DNA of 64,000 nt from Sycobia sp. Sy_11 (taxonomy: Eukaryota > Arthropoda > Insecta > Hymenoptera > Epichrysomallidae), in contig JACCIC010000004.1 of assembly GCA_018907035.1 (NCBI GenBank), positions 2,223,501 to 2,287,500 on the forward strand, written 5' to 3'. Below the pieces are notes generated by a model. The model was given only the letters and a program-made list of their open reading frames with translations. It was not told where the DNA came from and did no database searches. Shown piece by piece: positions 39,637 to 54,400 of this stretch. Numbering within the stretch: the first letter of the stretch is position 1; each line of letters opens with the position of its first letter. The position numbers and the translations under genes were made by a program.

Positions 39637-42600
39637 GAGGTCAGACAATTAAGTAATGCGATCGGTTTTATTTCTCGGCCTGTGTTAACATTGCGAACCT
39701 GTAACTCCGCATCGTAATAGTAGATGCCTACTCTCTTGATTGAACCGATGACGAGCCTTGTACGATCATTTCTTCGCCAGCTGTTGAGTATTTTGAAACA
39801 ACTCGCGAATAGTGCATGTCAGCATGTAGTAACGTCTATATGTGTGTACATATATATAGGAAATCCTTAATTGAAATATATACGTATATATCAAATAGTC
39901 GTTTCCTTCATAATTTATTTCGGCAGACAATGGAATATTACTGACATATTCTACATCAATGAATGTTTTTCGTTGAACGTTTACAGTTCATTTCGACTCT
40001 TAGAACATTTAGCAGTAATTTTCGAAGTCCATTGAGTTTTCTCGTTTAGCTAGTATTATATCACCAGGTATGATGAATTTAAGCCAATTTTTACATTGGT
40101 CTCGTTCTTTTGAACTGATTCACTGACTCTTAGCTATTCAAATATACACATATATACTTATTGATATTTTCGAAACAGATCTAATCTTTGCAAATCTTTT
40201 AATATTCTTCAGTAGATTTAGAGAGACGACCATTAGGGTTAGCTGCTTAAGTGGAACTTTCAGCAACTGTTAGCAAAACGTTTAAAATTAGTTTCTCTAG
40301 TAAATGACATAGAATTCCTTAGAATATATTTTAATTATTATAAATCACTATAGTACAATTTTTCTCGTGATATTTTAACCAATTTACTAAAAATCCTTGC
40401 CGAGCCGTAAAGAAGTCATTAACAGAGAAATTTTGTACGCCACTATTAATTCATACATAAAAGCCAACAAATAGGTTTGAATGTTTTGAATAGTAAGAAA
40501 ACTCGGCTTTTACAAAATTCTGATCGGCCTTTTTATCACATGAATAAAGACTGATGAAATATATCTATATATCTATATTTATACATTTTTCCAAATCACA
40601 ATGTTAAAATTATATCATATTATATTTTATTTTGTTATTTATATGATTTAATATTAAAAATGTTATGTTAGTGACTACTATTCTTCAAATTTTCAATTAA
40701 TACATAATTTCGTTTATTATTATGCTATTTACTTAATTGTTGAAAATTTTTAAAGTATGTTTCTAAAAAATTAATCTTAACTTAGAATTAAGAATTAATT
40801 AAATAAATATAACTGGGATTTTTGGTCAGTATTTCGAATCAAATTAAAAAGTAAAATAAAAGAAAAGGAGATTGTATTTTATTTTTAAAAAAGCTATAAC
40901 AAAAACTTTAAATCTATAATGATATGTTTCAGGCCGAAAGAATGCTAAATGAAGAACAAAGTTCAGATGATCATCTGCGTTCACAGTTTAAAGAACGCTG
41001 GAATAGATTGTCTAGTGAAAGGCTTACGGAACAATTTAAAATAAATATTAATAAATACCGTGGAATTATTAATAATGCAATATGTGCTGATAAGGTAATA
41101 TATTCATATAAAATTTAAATGAAATATACATATATAATTTTTAATTAATATATTGTTTTCATATATTAATTTTATAATTACATTATTTCTACTATTATTT
41201 TTTTAGTTATATTAACCTCGTATAGAGATTTTAGTAACCCTAAATAAATGAAAATAATACATTGTGCAAATAGGGAGAAAATAAACGGTTTGGAAAGGCC
41301 TTTGCTCTCGCGTTGCACATACTATTTTTTTATATGAAGGGAGCTTCCTTGACGTATATGTGAAGAGGTAAATAAAAAAGTGAAATCTGTGGATTGTGAA
41401 TAAATCGAAAGCTTTTTTCTTTAAAGAGTCCAAAAAAGGAAATATTAAGAAGTCTTATATACAGAGAGCAGGTATATGAGTTCGGTGCTTGCTCTCTCAT
41501 ATATATGTAATATTAAATCATGGTAAATATTTTTATATAAATACTTCTTCTATTGTGAGTTACTTTTTCGCTGATCATATTTCAAGTTACGTTACAATTA
41601 AAATATTTGGAATTGATATATCAATATTTAAGAAGAAAGATGATATGGCATGGCGGAGAGGTAACAAGAAAAGTAACGTAATGCAAGATAGAACATTACC
41701 TTGAAAAAATCTAACATGCAAAACTATAGTGTTTAGTAGTTTAGTAACTTTAGTGAGGAGAGAGAGATAGGGAGAGATAAGGAGAGAGTGAGAGAGAGAG
41801 ACTCGCTAATAAATTAGGAGTCAGTGACAGAGCAGTTGGCAAACGTTTAAGTATTAAAGCTCATTAATCTCAGAATCATAGAGATGCTTTGAATAGCGAG
41901 TTTATGTAATCCTGTGAATCAGACAATTCTTAAGATTTTTTGTTACACTTATAGTTGATTCATTACTGAATTATACATCAATAATCTCAGATTCAAACTT
42001 CGTTACTTATTTTAGTATTACTATTAGATTAAATACGTTTCAGAATAGGTTAGTGCTCATTATGCTTTTTTAATTTATTATTTACAAATTTTGTAATACG
42101 TTTATTATATTAAACGAAAGAAATTTTTTCTAAATAATAAGCTTCTTTTGAAGACTGAGCTTTTAAAATCTAAAGTTTCAGTATTTTCACACTTTATAAG
42201 ACCACCACAATTTCGATCCGTTTGTTTAAGTCGTAAACTTCGTTAATATTTCTCTTCATTCGCATGATTGTTGTCACATTCGGCGATATGTGATATTTAA
42301 TATTATGTGATTCACGTCTGCCAATGTCCGTTTCTCAGCGCTTTGTTTTCATCATGTTTTGCGATGCAATGCAGAACAGGTCTGTCAAACAAGTTTGAGG
42401 CCTGCATCTGTAGATTTCTGTCTTCGATTAGATTTCTAATTCGAATCGTACATAGTCCAGAAACAAAAAAGTGACGATATGATTACCGCAATACTGTAGG
42501 TTTTATCCCACGTTATTCAAAGCGACTTAGGAACGTCATATGATAGAATCTTGTAAATACTCTTATTTCGCCCAGTACATTCGCAGTTTTTAGTAAATTA

Positions 42601-45600
42601 GAATTCTATTTATCATTTTCTGAAGGACGTATCCTAAATATTCATTCAACTTGAACTTTGAAAATTAATTACACATGCTCAGCAATAATATATGATAATA
42701 TCCGATCAGCTATAGAATTGGACAGGTATGAACGTTTTGTTTGTTGAATATTAAGTTGCATCGTCAATTTTTCAAATATGGCACAAACAATCTTTTCAGT
42801 TAGATGAATGTGCTCGCAAGCGCGCTCTTTGAGCACTTTTTAAAAAGCGCAGATTGGAAGCCATGAAGCAACTGCTTCATATTACGCTCTCTAAAAGCAA
42901 GTGAAAAGTTTGTTATGTGGTCCACGCATAGTGCAATGATCATCAGTAAAATTATTTTCATAAAATATATTCTATAATTTTCTTCTGTGAACGACAATTT
43001 GAATTTTTCGAATGGTTTTTGTTTTAATTCTGGAATGAAATAAAATAACTAATACGTTCTATATCAAAAACTATTTTTTATATCAGTTAGTGTAACAAAA
43101 AAAAAATTATCTTTATTCATCAATATCGTTTTAAGAATAGAAATTTTAATATTTTACTTAGATTTTAGTTCATACAATAATGAAAGATGAACATCATAGG
43201 AAGTTCCATTTTTGCTTAAAATTAATTGATAGGTTGATATTTTGATAACAATCTTTTAAATTAAATTCTCAAAAGGAACTCAACAGCCAATATAAATACT
43301 TATTGTAAAAAAATGTTGAAGTTTTTTTCCAAGTCAATATAACATAAAAATTCTTAAAAAATTGTTTTTTTCGGATGTGTTTAAACATTTTTTAAGTAAA
43401 AGTTTACTAAGAAGGATTGAAAATTGGAAGAGATCCATAAATATCATAATTCCACTTTTTAAGGGGCGGCGGGTAAGCTTAATTCGGTATAAAACAGGTA
43501 TGTTTTTAAAAATTTTTTCTCACGACACAGATACAACCGGATTACCGAATCAATTTGCATATAATAATGTATCATTTGAACAATATTTTCCTAAATTTTC
43601 GTTGAAAAATATTGAAAATTAAGCGAATGACAGTGAATCTCCAAAGGCTCCTCGAGAAAAAGTTGTTTTGCGGTGTACACTATTACGCACCACAGAATTA
43701 TCGGAATCACGAAAACCAAAGTACATTCTTCAAAGGAAATATTTCCTCATGTAACGCTGTCGAATTTTTTCTTTTTTAATTGTAGATTTTTTGGTTGCCC
43801 TAAGAAGCCAAAAATCCGATTTTTGCTATAAAAAATCGGGTTATTTCTTACTGTAAGATTAAAAATTAATAAAAATAACCAAAAAACTCGAGAGCGTTAC
43901 CTGATGAATTATGTAAAGATGTACTGTGCAAAATTTCAAACCGATCGGTTCAGTAGATTTTGTACGAGGATGTACACCGACTTCAAAAATGGCAGTTTTC
44001 AAGAAACGGCTTAAAAGTTTCGTAAACTAAAAAATTTACAATAAAATTTTATAATTCTTTCAGGTTTATATAGAATCGTCAATACCAGGTCTATATAGCA
44101 AAACGCTTTCATCTACATTGTCTAAAGCATCTTTTTGTATTTTTCTACGTAAAACTCTTCCTTCTTTACTGTCGTGTGACGCTTATTCTGCTCTATTTAT
44201 TCGTAACTCGTCAACTTGTCGCGCCCATTCGTGGGAACTTGAGCCTGTATTGATTTTCAGCTTTTTCATAATGGCTAATAGAACAAAAGAACCTTCATTG
44301 AAAGTACATGCAGCTACATGAGTTGCAATTTCAACAATTGTAGAGGTGCCACTCACTGACTTTGGAGAGATTTTCCAGATTAGCTGATTGAGACTCATTA
44401 TTTTGCGTGAAACCTCCAAGACATCGCTGCAAGAGTTCGTCTTTACTCAAGTCCTCATAAATGGGTCTAATAGCTCTAAGAACTTCAGTAGGAAGTGTTG
44501 TATAGCTGTGTTTAATAGAGTTTAGAGCATGTCAAGCTGTAATGATAATAAGTAGTGCAAATTGTATTTTTCATCTTATCAATTGAATCGTGATTACATC
44601 GAATAGCCAGTCCATAGTAAACCCTCAATTATTTTTTTTCTTATTTAACGTCGCTTTATTTATGCTTCCAAATATCGGTGCTAATCAGCGACGGAGGTCT
44701 ATGATGTGTTTGTAAAGCACATGTAAATTATTACAGCGGTGCCTGTGTCAATCGGCCGAAACCGGGATTTGAACTCCGATCACCAAGTTACTAGTCCTTC
44801 GCTCTAGCGATCATACAACGCCGCTGTAAGTCTTCGAGTCACTGTATCGGATGTAGTTACGAAATTTCACCGCAAAATTTGGTACCGATCTTTTGAACAT
44901 GTCGATTATAGCTGATACCTCCATGTTGCCAGAGAGTCCGACATGTTTGGCTCTGTAATTCCTGCTATTCACATGCTCTTCATACCATGCTTCGTATTCG
45001 GCAGAATCAGTTTATTTTTCCAAGTCTTACAATCATAGCAGTAACTACTTTTTACAAAAATATCAAATACCTTACCAGAATAAAATCCAATAAGAGAAAC
45101 AACGACAAATAACGTACTGAAAACTCTTTTTTTCCAAGTTCCGTCGCCTGATACAGTTAATTCTGACGTTTCCTGTTCATTATTTTCTTCAAACATTGCT
45201 TTTTTCTCTTCTTGTACAGTCGATGTAAAAAACTTCTTTGAAACATTTTTTATAGTTTCCAACATTTTTGTCATATAGGAGTTATAGGTTGGTATCGATA
45301 AGAAAGCACTAGCCAAATCCATTAATCCACAAAACTTATTGCATCCAGCTACGCCTAAGCCTAACAGTCGCATTATAAAAGCAAATCGATAATTGATAAC
45401 GTATACACTAGCATCTACTCAAAAAATGTACACAAAAAATGCTTTCAATGAGAAATTAACGCAGGAGTTATAAATCACAACAATCGCTCACCAAGTAAGT
45501 GCGCCGCACAATTGTCAGGCAGAATTACGAATATGTGAAAATCCTACTTGGAGCCACGAATGTTCAAATACTCACAATTTGGTCAATTTTGCTCCGATTA

Positions 45601-48600
45601 ACTTGAAATTTCGACACAATATTCTTGAGATATAAAGTATTCATTTAAAAAAATAAAAAAATGGCCAAAAAAAGTTAAAATATCTTACCCCCCCTTAAGC
45701 ATCTAGCGACTTATTTTAGAGTTTAAACCGAATGTCTAGATATATACTATCGTCTCTTTTCATTGCTCTTTAAATTATCCTAATTACATAGTCTAACAAA
45801 AACAAAAATACAATATCTGTTTTTTAATGTGGAATCAAAAGTTGACTTCGAAATGAGTATCTACTTAAAACAAACGTAGACGTATTTCCTTATGTTCTAA
45901 AATAACAAAAAATATCGTAGTAGATTACTTACCTATTCATATCCCTTATATAATTTATAGTATGTTATTGTATTGTTATGAGGCCTATGATGGCTGGATC
46001 GCTAGAGCAAAGGATTACAATGTCTGTTTCAAAAGTTACCAGACTTTTTAAACAGGGGTTCAACCAATGGCGCCACCTGTTTGTGATTATGCATGTTCAA
46101 AAGAGACATCTTCTATTGACATTCTGTCGAAATGTCATGACATTTGGTGAATAGAAGCGAAGCAATTGTCCCTTATGTAACAGGCTGTTTTTTTTGTTGG
46201 TCGGAAAATGAGCATTGAGTAAATAGCTAGGATTAAATTTTGTTTTAAACTCGAAATTGTAAAACATTTACCGAAACACATCAAACGATGCAATAAGTTT
46301 ATGGTAGTAATTGTGTGTCACGTGCGACAATGAATAAGTGTTTTCGGCGTTTTCTAAAACGGCAGGGAAGACCTCAATGACGACAAATGTTTCGGATGGC
46401 CAAGAGAAGCGGTATACGAAAAGAACATCGAGAAAATACATCAATTCATCAAAAATGAGCAGAAATCGTTGGTGCGTTACATGAAAGTGAAATTAAATTT
46501 ATCAGCAGCATCGATTCATCGTATTTTGACCAAACATTTGGGCCTTCGAAAGATTCGTTCGCGCTTTGTTTCACGCAAATTCACTGAGGCTCAAAAAGCG
46601 TTTCGAATTCAACATTCTAAAAACATCATTAAAGAAACGAAAAGGAACCAAAGTTTTCTCGAATATAGCTTTGAAAGACTATAAAAGCCGTTGTACAGTT
46701 CTCAGGAACATCAGGAAAAAACATAATCAAAAGTCTATTAGATTTCGTTAAATCGTGCATTATTTTTTGTATTACCTTTTAACTAGATACTGAAGAGAAA
46801 AAAATTAAATGAAATATTTCAATTTTATATTTTTGGTTATCTATGAAATTCAAGTTTTTATTACTCATATAACTAGATCATGTAATATAGAATCACAGGT
46901 AGTACAACTTGACAAAAGCAACGAATTCAAAGAATTAATGATTTTATTAATTTCAATTTGAGGAGAAGTTAAGTAAAGGTCGAATTTAATGTGTTTTTTG
47001 CGGCATATAATATATGATAGGAAAAGTGGCTCTGAAGGGCTATTTTCGCTCAGTTTTCCCGACGAGAAATGAAAAGATAACAATTACTTGCAGCCACTGA
47101 ATTACCGACTCCTATAGAACATTTGCCTTCAAATATAATAGGCGCTACTATTTGTTGAAATGAGTAACCGACCTGCAAACATCTCAAGGAAAACTATTGT
47201 TCGAAATTATCGCCAAGTTGTTGAATATCTGCAGAGGGAAATTAGAGCAGAGAAATCAAAATGATCTTTAACGAAATATACTGCTAAAAACGCTATTAAC
47301 CTTAGTATTTATTTTGAATCGATATTTTTTAATTTATAAAACTAAGCAAAAGTGAAATATAACAATATTTTGGAGTTGGTCATTCCGTCTCCAAACCATG
47401 CTATTTTTGAAAGCCTAGAATCAAAGCGTTCTCTAATAGAGCATTAAGCATACCTGTTTACTGGCATGGATATGCAGATAGTGCAAGCGTGACGCGTATT
47501 GGCAAAGAGCTACAGTAAGAACGAAAGAGCTTGATAGCTAAGTTTTTTCAATAGAAGCTTACTGACAATTTATGCAGATTTTAAATATACTATATGAATA
47601 TTTACAAATAATTTAATTCAGCCTTTACTTTATATAGATGTTTTGTTCTTCACTCAGTCGGTCTTATTTAGAGCTACCAGTTAATAGTTTATAATACTTA
47701 ATGTATAAGTAATTTTCCAGCATTTGTCAAAAAATTGTATCACCAGTTGATCTGGAGCAGAAATGTCAGGTATTATGTGTTATATTTGTAGGTTGTATAT
47801 CTATTCGGAATTTTCCAGCATTATATTAGACTTTCTTTCGGTGACGTTTATTTTATCGAGCAAAATCATGGCAAGATTCCAAGCAAATAAATATCATTTG
47901 AGAAAAGCGCTGCTTTTATTCTTTAATATGAGGAAAAGTGCGGTTAAGACTTATTATTTGCTTTCGGAAACTTATGGGACCAAATTTATTGGTGAATCAA
48001 CGCCGAAACGAAATATTCACGTAAACAAGATCAACATCTGCATATGGTGGGTTCAAAAGGGTATCGTATACTACAAACTGCTTCCGAGTGGTCAAGCCAT
48101 CAAAGACACATTGTATCGAACTCAAAATATTTGTTTGCAGCGAGATTTATAGAAAAAACTGTCAGAATATAAGATCAGGCATAAGTCCATTATGTTTCAT
48201 CACGATAACGCTCGGCCATATATTGCAGCTTCGGTCAAGAACTATTTCGAGAATAGTGAATGGAAAATTCTGGCTCACCGGCTTTACAGTCCAGACTTGG
48301 CACCATCTGACTTCCACTTGTTTCGATTAATGTAGAATACATTTACGGCAATACGCTTCAGTTCAGTAAAGGGAATCAAAAATTGGTTCGATACGTTCTT
48401 GAGCTCGAAAGACGAGAAATTTTTTTGGTCTGGAATTCATCAATTACAAGGAAAATAGGAAAAAGTTATAGCTTCCGGTAGACGATACTTTGCATAAAGG
48501 ACACGTAATCATGCTTACATAATAAAACCTCATATTTTGGAAAAAAAACTAGAAATTTACTTGTACACCTAATATTATTGTTTTTTATTTGTAAAAATAT

Positions 48601-50852
48601 TTTTAATAGAATATAGTAATTGTAATGCACTAATATTTTAAGTTACAATATTATATTACGACTTTTGGATAGAAACTTGAATTGCCTTGAGTGATTGATT
48701 CATGCACTTCAGGGTATTCCATTTTCTGACCCAGTGTCATATACAATTTTTTTTGTTCCTCGAGAAAAACTATAACTATATGAATAAATAATCCAAATTT
48801 ATTGGGTTGAAATTATTTTAAATAATATTAATAGATCATTTGCAGCACATTTTTATGTAACTATCGAGAATGGATAGCCGCTCGACATTTGCAGAAGCAA
48901 GACAAAGTCGAGGTTATACTGGTCGGGGCGGGCATGAAAAATAAAAATATTAAAAGTAAAAGAACAAAAAATAGTTAAGTACAAATATTAAATAACAAAT
49001 ATAAGTTAAGAAAAAATATAAAATATAAACAATGCAATCTCAAGATTCTGAATATAAAATTATGAATATATGATAATATAGAAATATAACAATCGGATCT
49101 TAAAATTATGTATCATACATACTTTTGCGACTCTAAAAATATATTTGAATACATTTCGTCAATGTAATCACTAAAAAATAAAGAAAAAAACATTGTTTCC
49201 TTTATTGCCATATCCTGTTTTTGCTATATATAGTAAAGAAGTTTAATAATTTCAATTATCGGGACCCCAAAGTGTTGATACGGTAACGTTACACTCTTAA
49301 ATCATTCCTAATATATACGAAGTCAGAAGATTAAGTAATGCAACAAAATTGAAAAATCGAGTACATTTAAAAATTAAGGTACTTCGCTGCAATCCCCTTC
49401 TAAGTAGCTCCCTTCTGCATCTATTCACTTATTCCAGCGAGTTTTCGATTTCATAACAATTCTGGAACACTTATTGTCGGACCTCTTTGAGTGCCCTCGT
49501 CACAGATTCTTGGATGTCTTCAACGGAGTCAAAATATCGACCTTTGACGAATTTTTTCAAATGGGAAAATAGGAAAAAGTCACAAGATGACATATCCGGT
49601 GAAAGGTTATGGTAACGTTGCGATCCCTTTAGACGCCAAAAAAAGAGAGACACTGCATGCACTGTGACAGGAAGCATTGTCCTGATACAGACCTCAACTC
49701 TTCGCGATCTCTGGACGCACTCTGAACACTCCTTTTCGTAATTTTTTGAGCAGATTGCAGTAGAATACTTGATTTACGGTTTGTCCATATGGTACAAACT
49801 CTTTATGAACTACCCTTTTGCAGTCGAAGAAGCAAATGAACATGGCTTTCACTTTGGACTTGGTCACTCTGGCCTTCTTTGCCCTTGGCACTCCAGAGGA
49901 TAACCACTGTTGGCTTTGTCGTTTAGTTTCGGGGTCATATTGAAAGAACCAACTTTCATCACCAGTAATAACTCGATCGAGAAGAGTAGGATTACTTTCA
50001 ACATGCTCGAGACAATCTTGAACGATATTCATTCGGTGGGCTTTTTGCTCATCTGAAAGGTTCTTAGGTACCATCTTCGCGCACAGCTTTTTCATGGCAA
50101 AATCTTACGTTAAAATATTTTAACTGTTTTCCGGTTAATATTCAACTCGTCAACCAACAATCGATTGATTAGTCGCCGGTCTTGACGAACAAGGACGCGG
50201 ATGCGCTGTGCATTCGTGTCTGTTCAGACTTGAATTCCACTCCACTCCGCGCATCGTCTTTAACGGTCTCACGGACTTTTTTAAAATCGGCATGCCACCG
50301 AAGCACCTACGACTCAGGGCATCACTGCCATACACTTTAAGCACTTTTTCATAAGTTTTTGTTTTGATTTCGCCGAGTTTCGCACAAAATTTTATCGCGC
50401 ACCGTGCTGTAGATTTCTCTGTTCCGTTTTCGTGACATGCACTGCTCACGCGTTGTTATAAAACACTAAACAGCTGAGAAAGAAATGATCATACAACGGT
50501 CGTACTGAATCTATTTAACCGCAATTTACTGATAGCCTAAGTTGGCCGTAAAAGCCTAACTTTTTAGCCCAAAATCAAGTCAGAAAGTTATGTTTTTCCA
50601 GGCTTCAATGTTCATACAGATACGATTCTTTTTCTCATACTACCCTGTGTATGTATTTATTTATTTAATAATAAAATATTTAAAATTGAAATTAGGTTAA
50701 TTGTTATAAGCTTAGAGGAAATTTTGCAGAGAAGTATTAAACACATGAAAAATCACCATTCGGAGGAATTTTGAAGATTTAGCCACCCACGATGTTTTCT
50801 CACAATCTGAGAAGATAGTTACTCTATCTATCATTTCAGTTTTTATTAACGG

Positions 50853-50896
<44 letters not shown>

Positions 50897-51346
50897 AAAA
50901 ATGTACCAATTATTTAAAGAGCTTGAAACATAAGTGAGAATTCAGGTTTATATATTTGATAGCAACAGGAGCAATTAAAAATATATCCTGGTCCAATTAC
51001 AAAGTAACCATCAAGTTAAAAACCATTGTACATCTGGTATGTTTATGGGAGATTTATAACAATAACAAATTCTGAATTGACCTTGAAATGACCTTGAAAA
51101 AATTTTTCTCAATATCATTTTAAACGTAAAATTTTCCGTTCTTTCCGAATCCGGGGTCAAAAATAGGTGTTCCCATTTTAAAAAATCTCTTTGATGTTGA
51201 AATAACCTTGAAGGGCAAGTTCAAGATCAAAAACTTTAGCCTTATTGTTTTGCCCCCTTTGCCCTCTATAACTTTTGTCAGAACCACTTTGCCCTATCTG
51301 GCTTAGGTTCCGAGTAATCCGGCTGCGCCGATTAAAATGAATCACC

Positions 51347-51384
<38 letters not shown>

Positions 51385-51387
51385 GTG

Positions 51388-51422
<35 letters not shown>

Positions 51423-54400
51423 CCTCATATCAAAGGAAATCTGTTGAACTTGAAATAAATATAATATCAGTTTTTCTCTAAAGTTCATTTGAACTGATAA
51501 ATTCTTAAAATTAAAGGATCATGAATTTCTACACTCTCTCTCTCTCTCTCTCTCTCTTAGATAAATAATATTTAAATTTAGAAATGAAATATCAGAAGAC
51601 TGGTAGTAACGCTTCATTAAAATTAACTGAATTTATTGTGAGATAATAAGCTGTAGTAATTAGTTTTATATAAAAATGTTTTATTTTGTCAATGATATTT
51701 ATCACTAGTCATGTTGAAAGTTACGTTACAATTAATATATTTAAAATTGATATATTAATATTTAAGGAGAACGATCAGGTCGAGCCATAGCGTGGGATGC
51801 GGTCAAAATCCCCATCAGGAGTTGCAGAGCGAGCTCCCACTTGTATTACACAAAAAAGAAAAATAAACTCACAATAATAAGTTTATTCGTAATATATTCC
51901 TAAAAGAAACTAAAAAATATTTTTAATATAATGCAAAAAAATTTTTAAATTAAAATTAAATTATTAAAAACCAAAATTGATATATGTATAAATTTTAAAC
52001 TTTAAAGCACTTTAACTATCAGGTATGTGAATAAGTCTTTCCCGTTTTTTTTTTTTTTTTTCAAATTTTGAGCCTTTATTGTGAAAAAATGGTTACAAAT
52101 GAATTATTGAAAGTATTGGCCATCGCTAGCTACAACTTTTTCCCATCTTTCTGGCAACATACGAATCCCGTTGCGAAAAAATTCGACCGGTTTGGCCTCT
52201 ATCCAGTCATCCACCCATTTTTTGGCTTCCTCGTAGGAATGGAAGTGCTGGTCAGCCAGGCCATGCGTCATCGATCTGAAGAGATGGTAATCAGACGGAG
52301 CAACGTCTGGACTATACGGCGGGTGGGGTAGGACTTCCCATTTGAGCGTTTCTAAGTATGTTTTCACCGGCGGTGCAACATGTGGGCGAGCATTGTCATG
52401 TTGCAAAATAACTTTGTCGTGCCTGTCGGAGTATTGTGGCCGTTTTTCTCGCAGTGCGCGGCTCAAACGCATCAATTGTCATCGATAGACCTCGCCTGTG
52501 ATCCTTTCATTCGGTTTCAGAAGCTCATAGTAAACCACACCTAGCTGGTCCCACCATATACAGAGCATGAGCTTGGCGCCATGAATATTTGGCTTGGCCG
52601 TCGATGATGATGCATGGCCGGGTAGTCCCCATGATTTTCTTCGCTTCGGATTATCGTAACGTATCCACTTTTCATCGCCAGTCACGATACGATGCAGAAA
52701 ACCCTTTCTTTTATGTCGCTGAAGCAGCTGTTCGCAAGTGAAAAAACGCCGTTCGACGTCTCTCAGCTTCAGTTCGTACGGCACCCAATTTCCTTGCTTT
52801 TGGATCATTCCCATGGCTTTCAAACGCTTGAAAATGGTTGTTCGGTCAACTCCCAATGCTTCAGCAAGTTCTTCTTGCGTTTGACAAGAATCTTCATCAA
52901 GCAAAGTCGCCAATTCTCGATCTTCAAAGATTTGCGGCCGCCCGGAACGCTCCTTGTCTTCCACGTCGAAATCACCGCTTTTGAAGCGTCGAAACCATCC
53001 GCGAACACTTGAATCATCGACACAACCTTCTCCATAAGCCTCCTGAAGCAATCGATGCGTCTCGGCAGTAGATTTCTTCAAATTGAACCAATAAAGTGAA
53101 AAACTTGGTGGCGCCATCTCTTACAAAAAACTGGAAAGACTTATTCACACTCCTAATATTTTTCATAAAATATATGAGACTCAATAATATTCATTTTATT
53201 TTAAAATACCGACTACCTAAAAATAAGTGCAAAAAACGCTCAGGTGCGAACTAGAATAATACGAGCAAACAAATATCATAATACCAGATGTTTTAATTGA
53301 ATATTCAAATACAGAGAGGGCAAACTAAATCGTTCTACTGGGTATTTTTCTGGTCTTTCTATTTGTGCCTTTGAGAGGAAAAATAAGGTTGTATATATTG
53401 AAAACAAATTGTTTTCCCGTCATTTTATTTTGTTTCCTAGACAGCAAAAGTGGCATTTCACTCCTACCAAATACACAGTGAAAATCGCATTTGGTTCCCT
53501 GAGTATTTTAAATATTTTAAATAATGCATTTTCTTTTTAATGCGAATTACTTTTAGAATATAAACGAAAATTAATGTATAATAATAAGAAGAAAAATATT
53601 ATATAAAAAGAAAATTATTATAATTATAGGCAAAACAATTTTTTAATAAAGGCTAGGCGTTTCTAGATGTATTAAAAAGTATACATGGTATAATAAAATA
53701 AAGTAGCTGTTATAAAATCGCCTATATAGATGGTGTATAGTTATAAGCAGATAATAGCCATGATAATAATATTAGATATATGTATTGACAGCGGTCAATT
53801 AATGGATAAATAAATTAAATAGGTAGGACATTGAATATTATTAATAAGTGCGCAACTTTCCGTCCGCCGATTTTTCCCAAAATTTGAGGCTTTATTCTTA
53901 GAAAGTATTTTTCTGTTTATGATTCAAAGTACTGACTATCACTAGCCCCTAGTTTTTGCTATCTTTTTGGCTATTGACGGAAACCAACGCGAAAAAACGA
54001 TGCATCTTTTGAAGCGATCCATGAATAGATCCATTCTTTGACTTCTTTATAAGAGCGAAAATGCTGATCAGTTAATGTATGTGCCATCGATCGAAACAAA
54101 TGGTAGCCAAAAGGAGCAATGTTTTGAGAGTACGGTGCATGGAATAAGACTTTCCATGTTAGAGTTTTCAAGTATGCCTTGACGGATTTTACGAGATGTA
54201 GCCGAACATTGTTATGTTACAGGATAACTTTATCATGTCTCTCTTCGGAGTGTGCTATTTTCGCTTTCAATGCCCGGCTGAATTACTCTTGATACCGATC
54301 GCCTGTGATAGTTTCACTCGGCTTCAACAAATTATAATATACCACACCGAGCTGGTCTCAACAAATGCAGAGTAGAACATTGGCACCGTAAACATTCGGT

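Larger units (their letters stand above)
43463..45694 (-). mobile_element. Kolobok-like TTAA element, copy 2 (longest)
   Basis: Flanked by TTAA at 43459-43462 and 45695-45698. Ends: GGGGCGGCGGGTAAG at the left and GGGGGGGTAAG read from the right. Opposite orientation to copy 1, whose 3' end it matches (TATAAAACAGGTATGTTTTTA). Contains the largest piece of the transposase (45373-44969) and the C-terminal piece (44419-44183), plus a SINE at 44630-44820. Confidence 0.85.
50501..52016. other. ALiX intron 5; TA and CT microsatellites, TGACCTTGAA-rich stretch
   Basis: TA arrays at 50856-50895 and 51349-51421 and a CT run at 51532-51557. At 51070-51220 the string TGACCTTGAA or close variants recurs several times, and the stretch 51230-51345 (ending CCGATTAAAATGAATCACCG) looks like an element end but could not be assigned. 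The segment 51650-51775 repeats 41520-41640. Confidence 0.45.
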
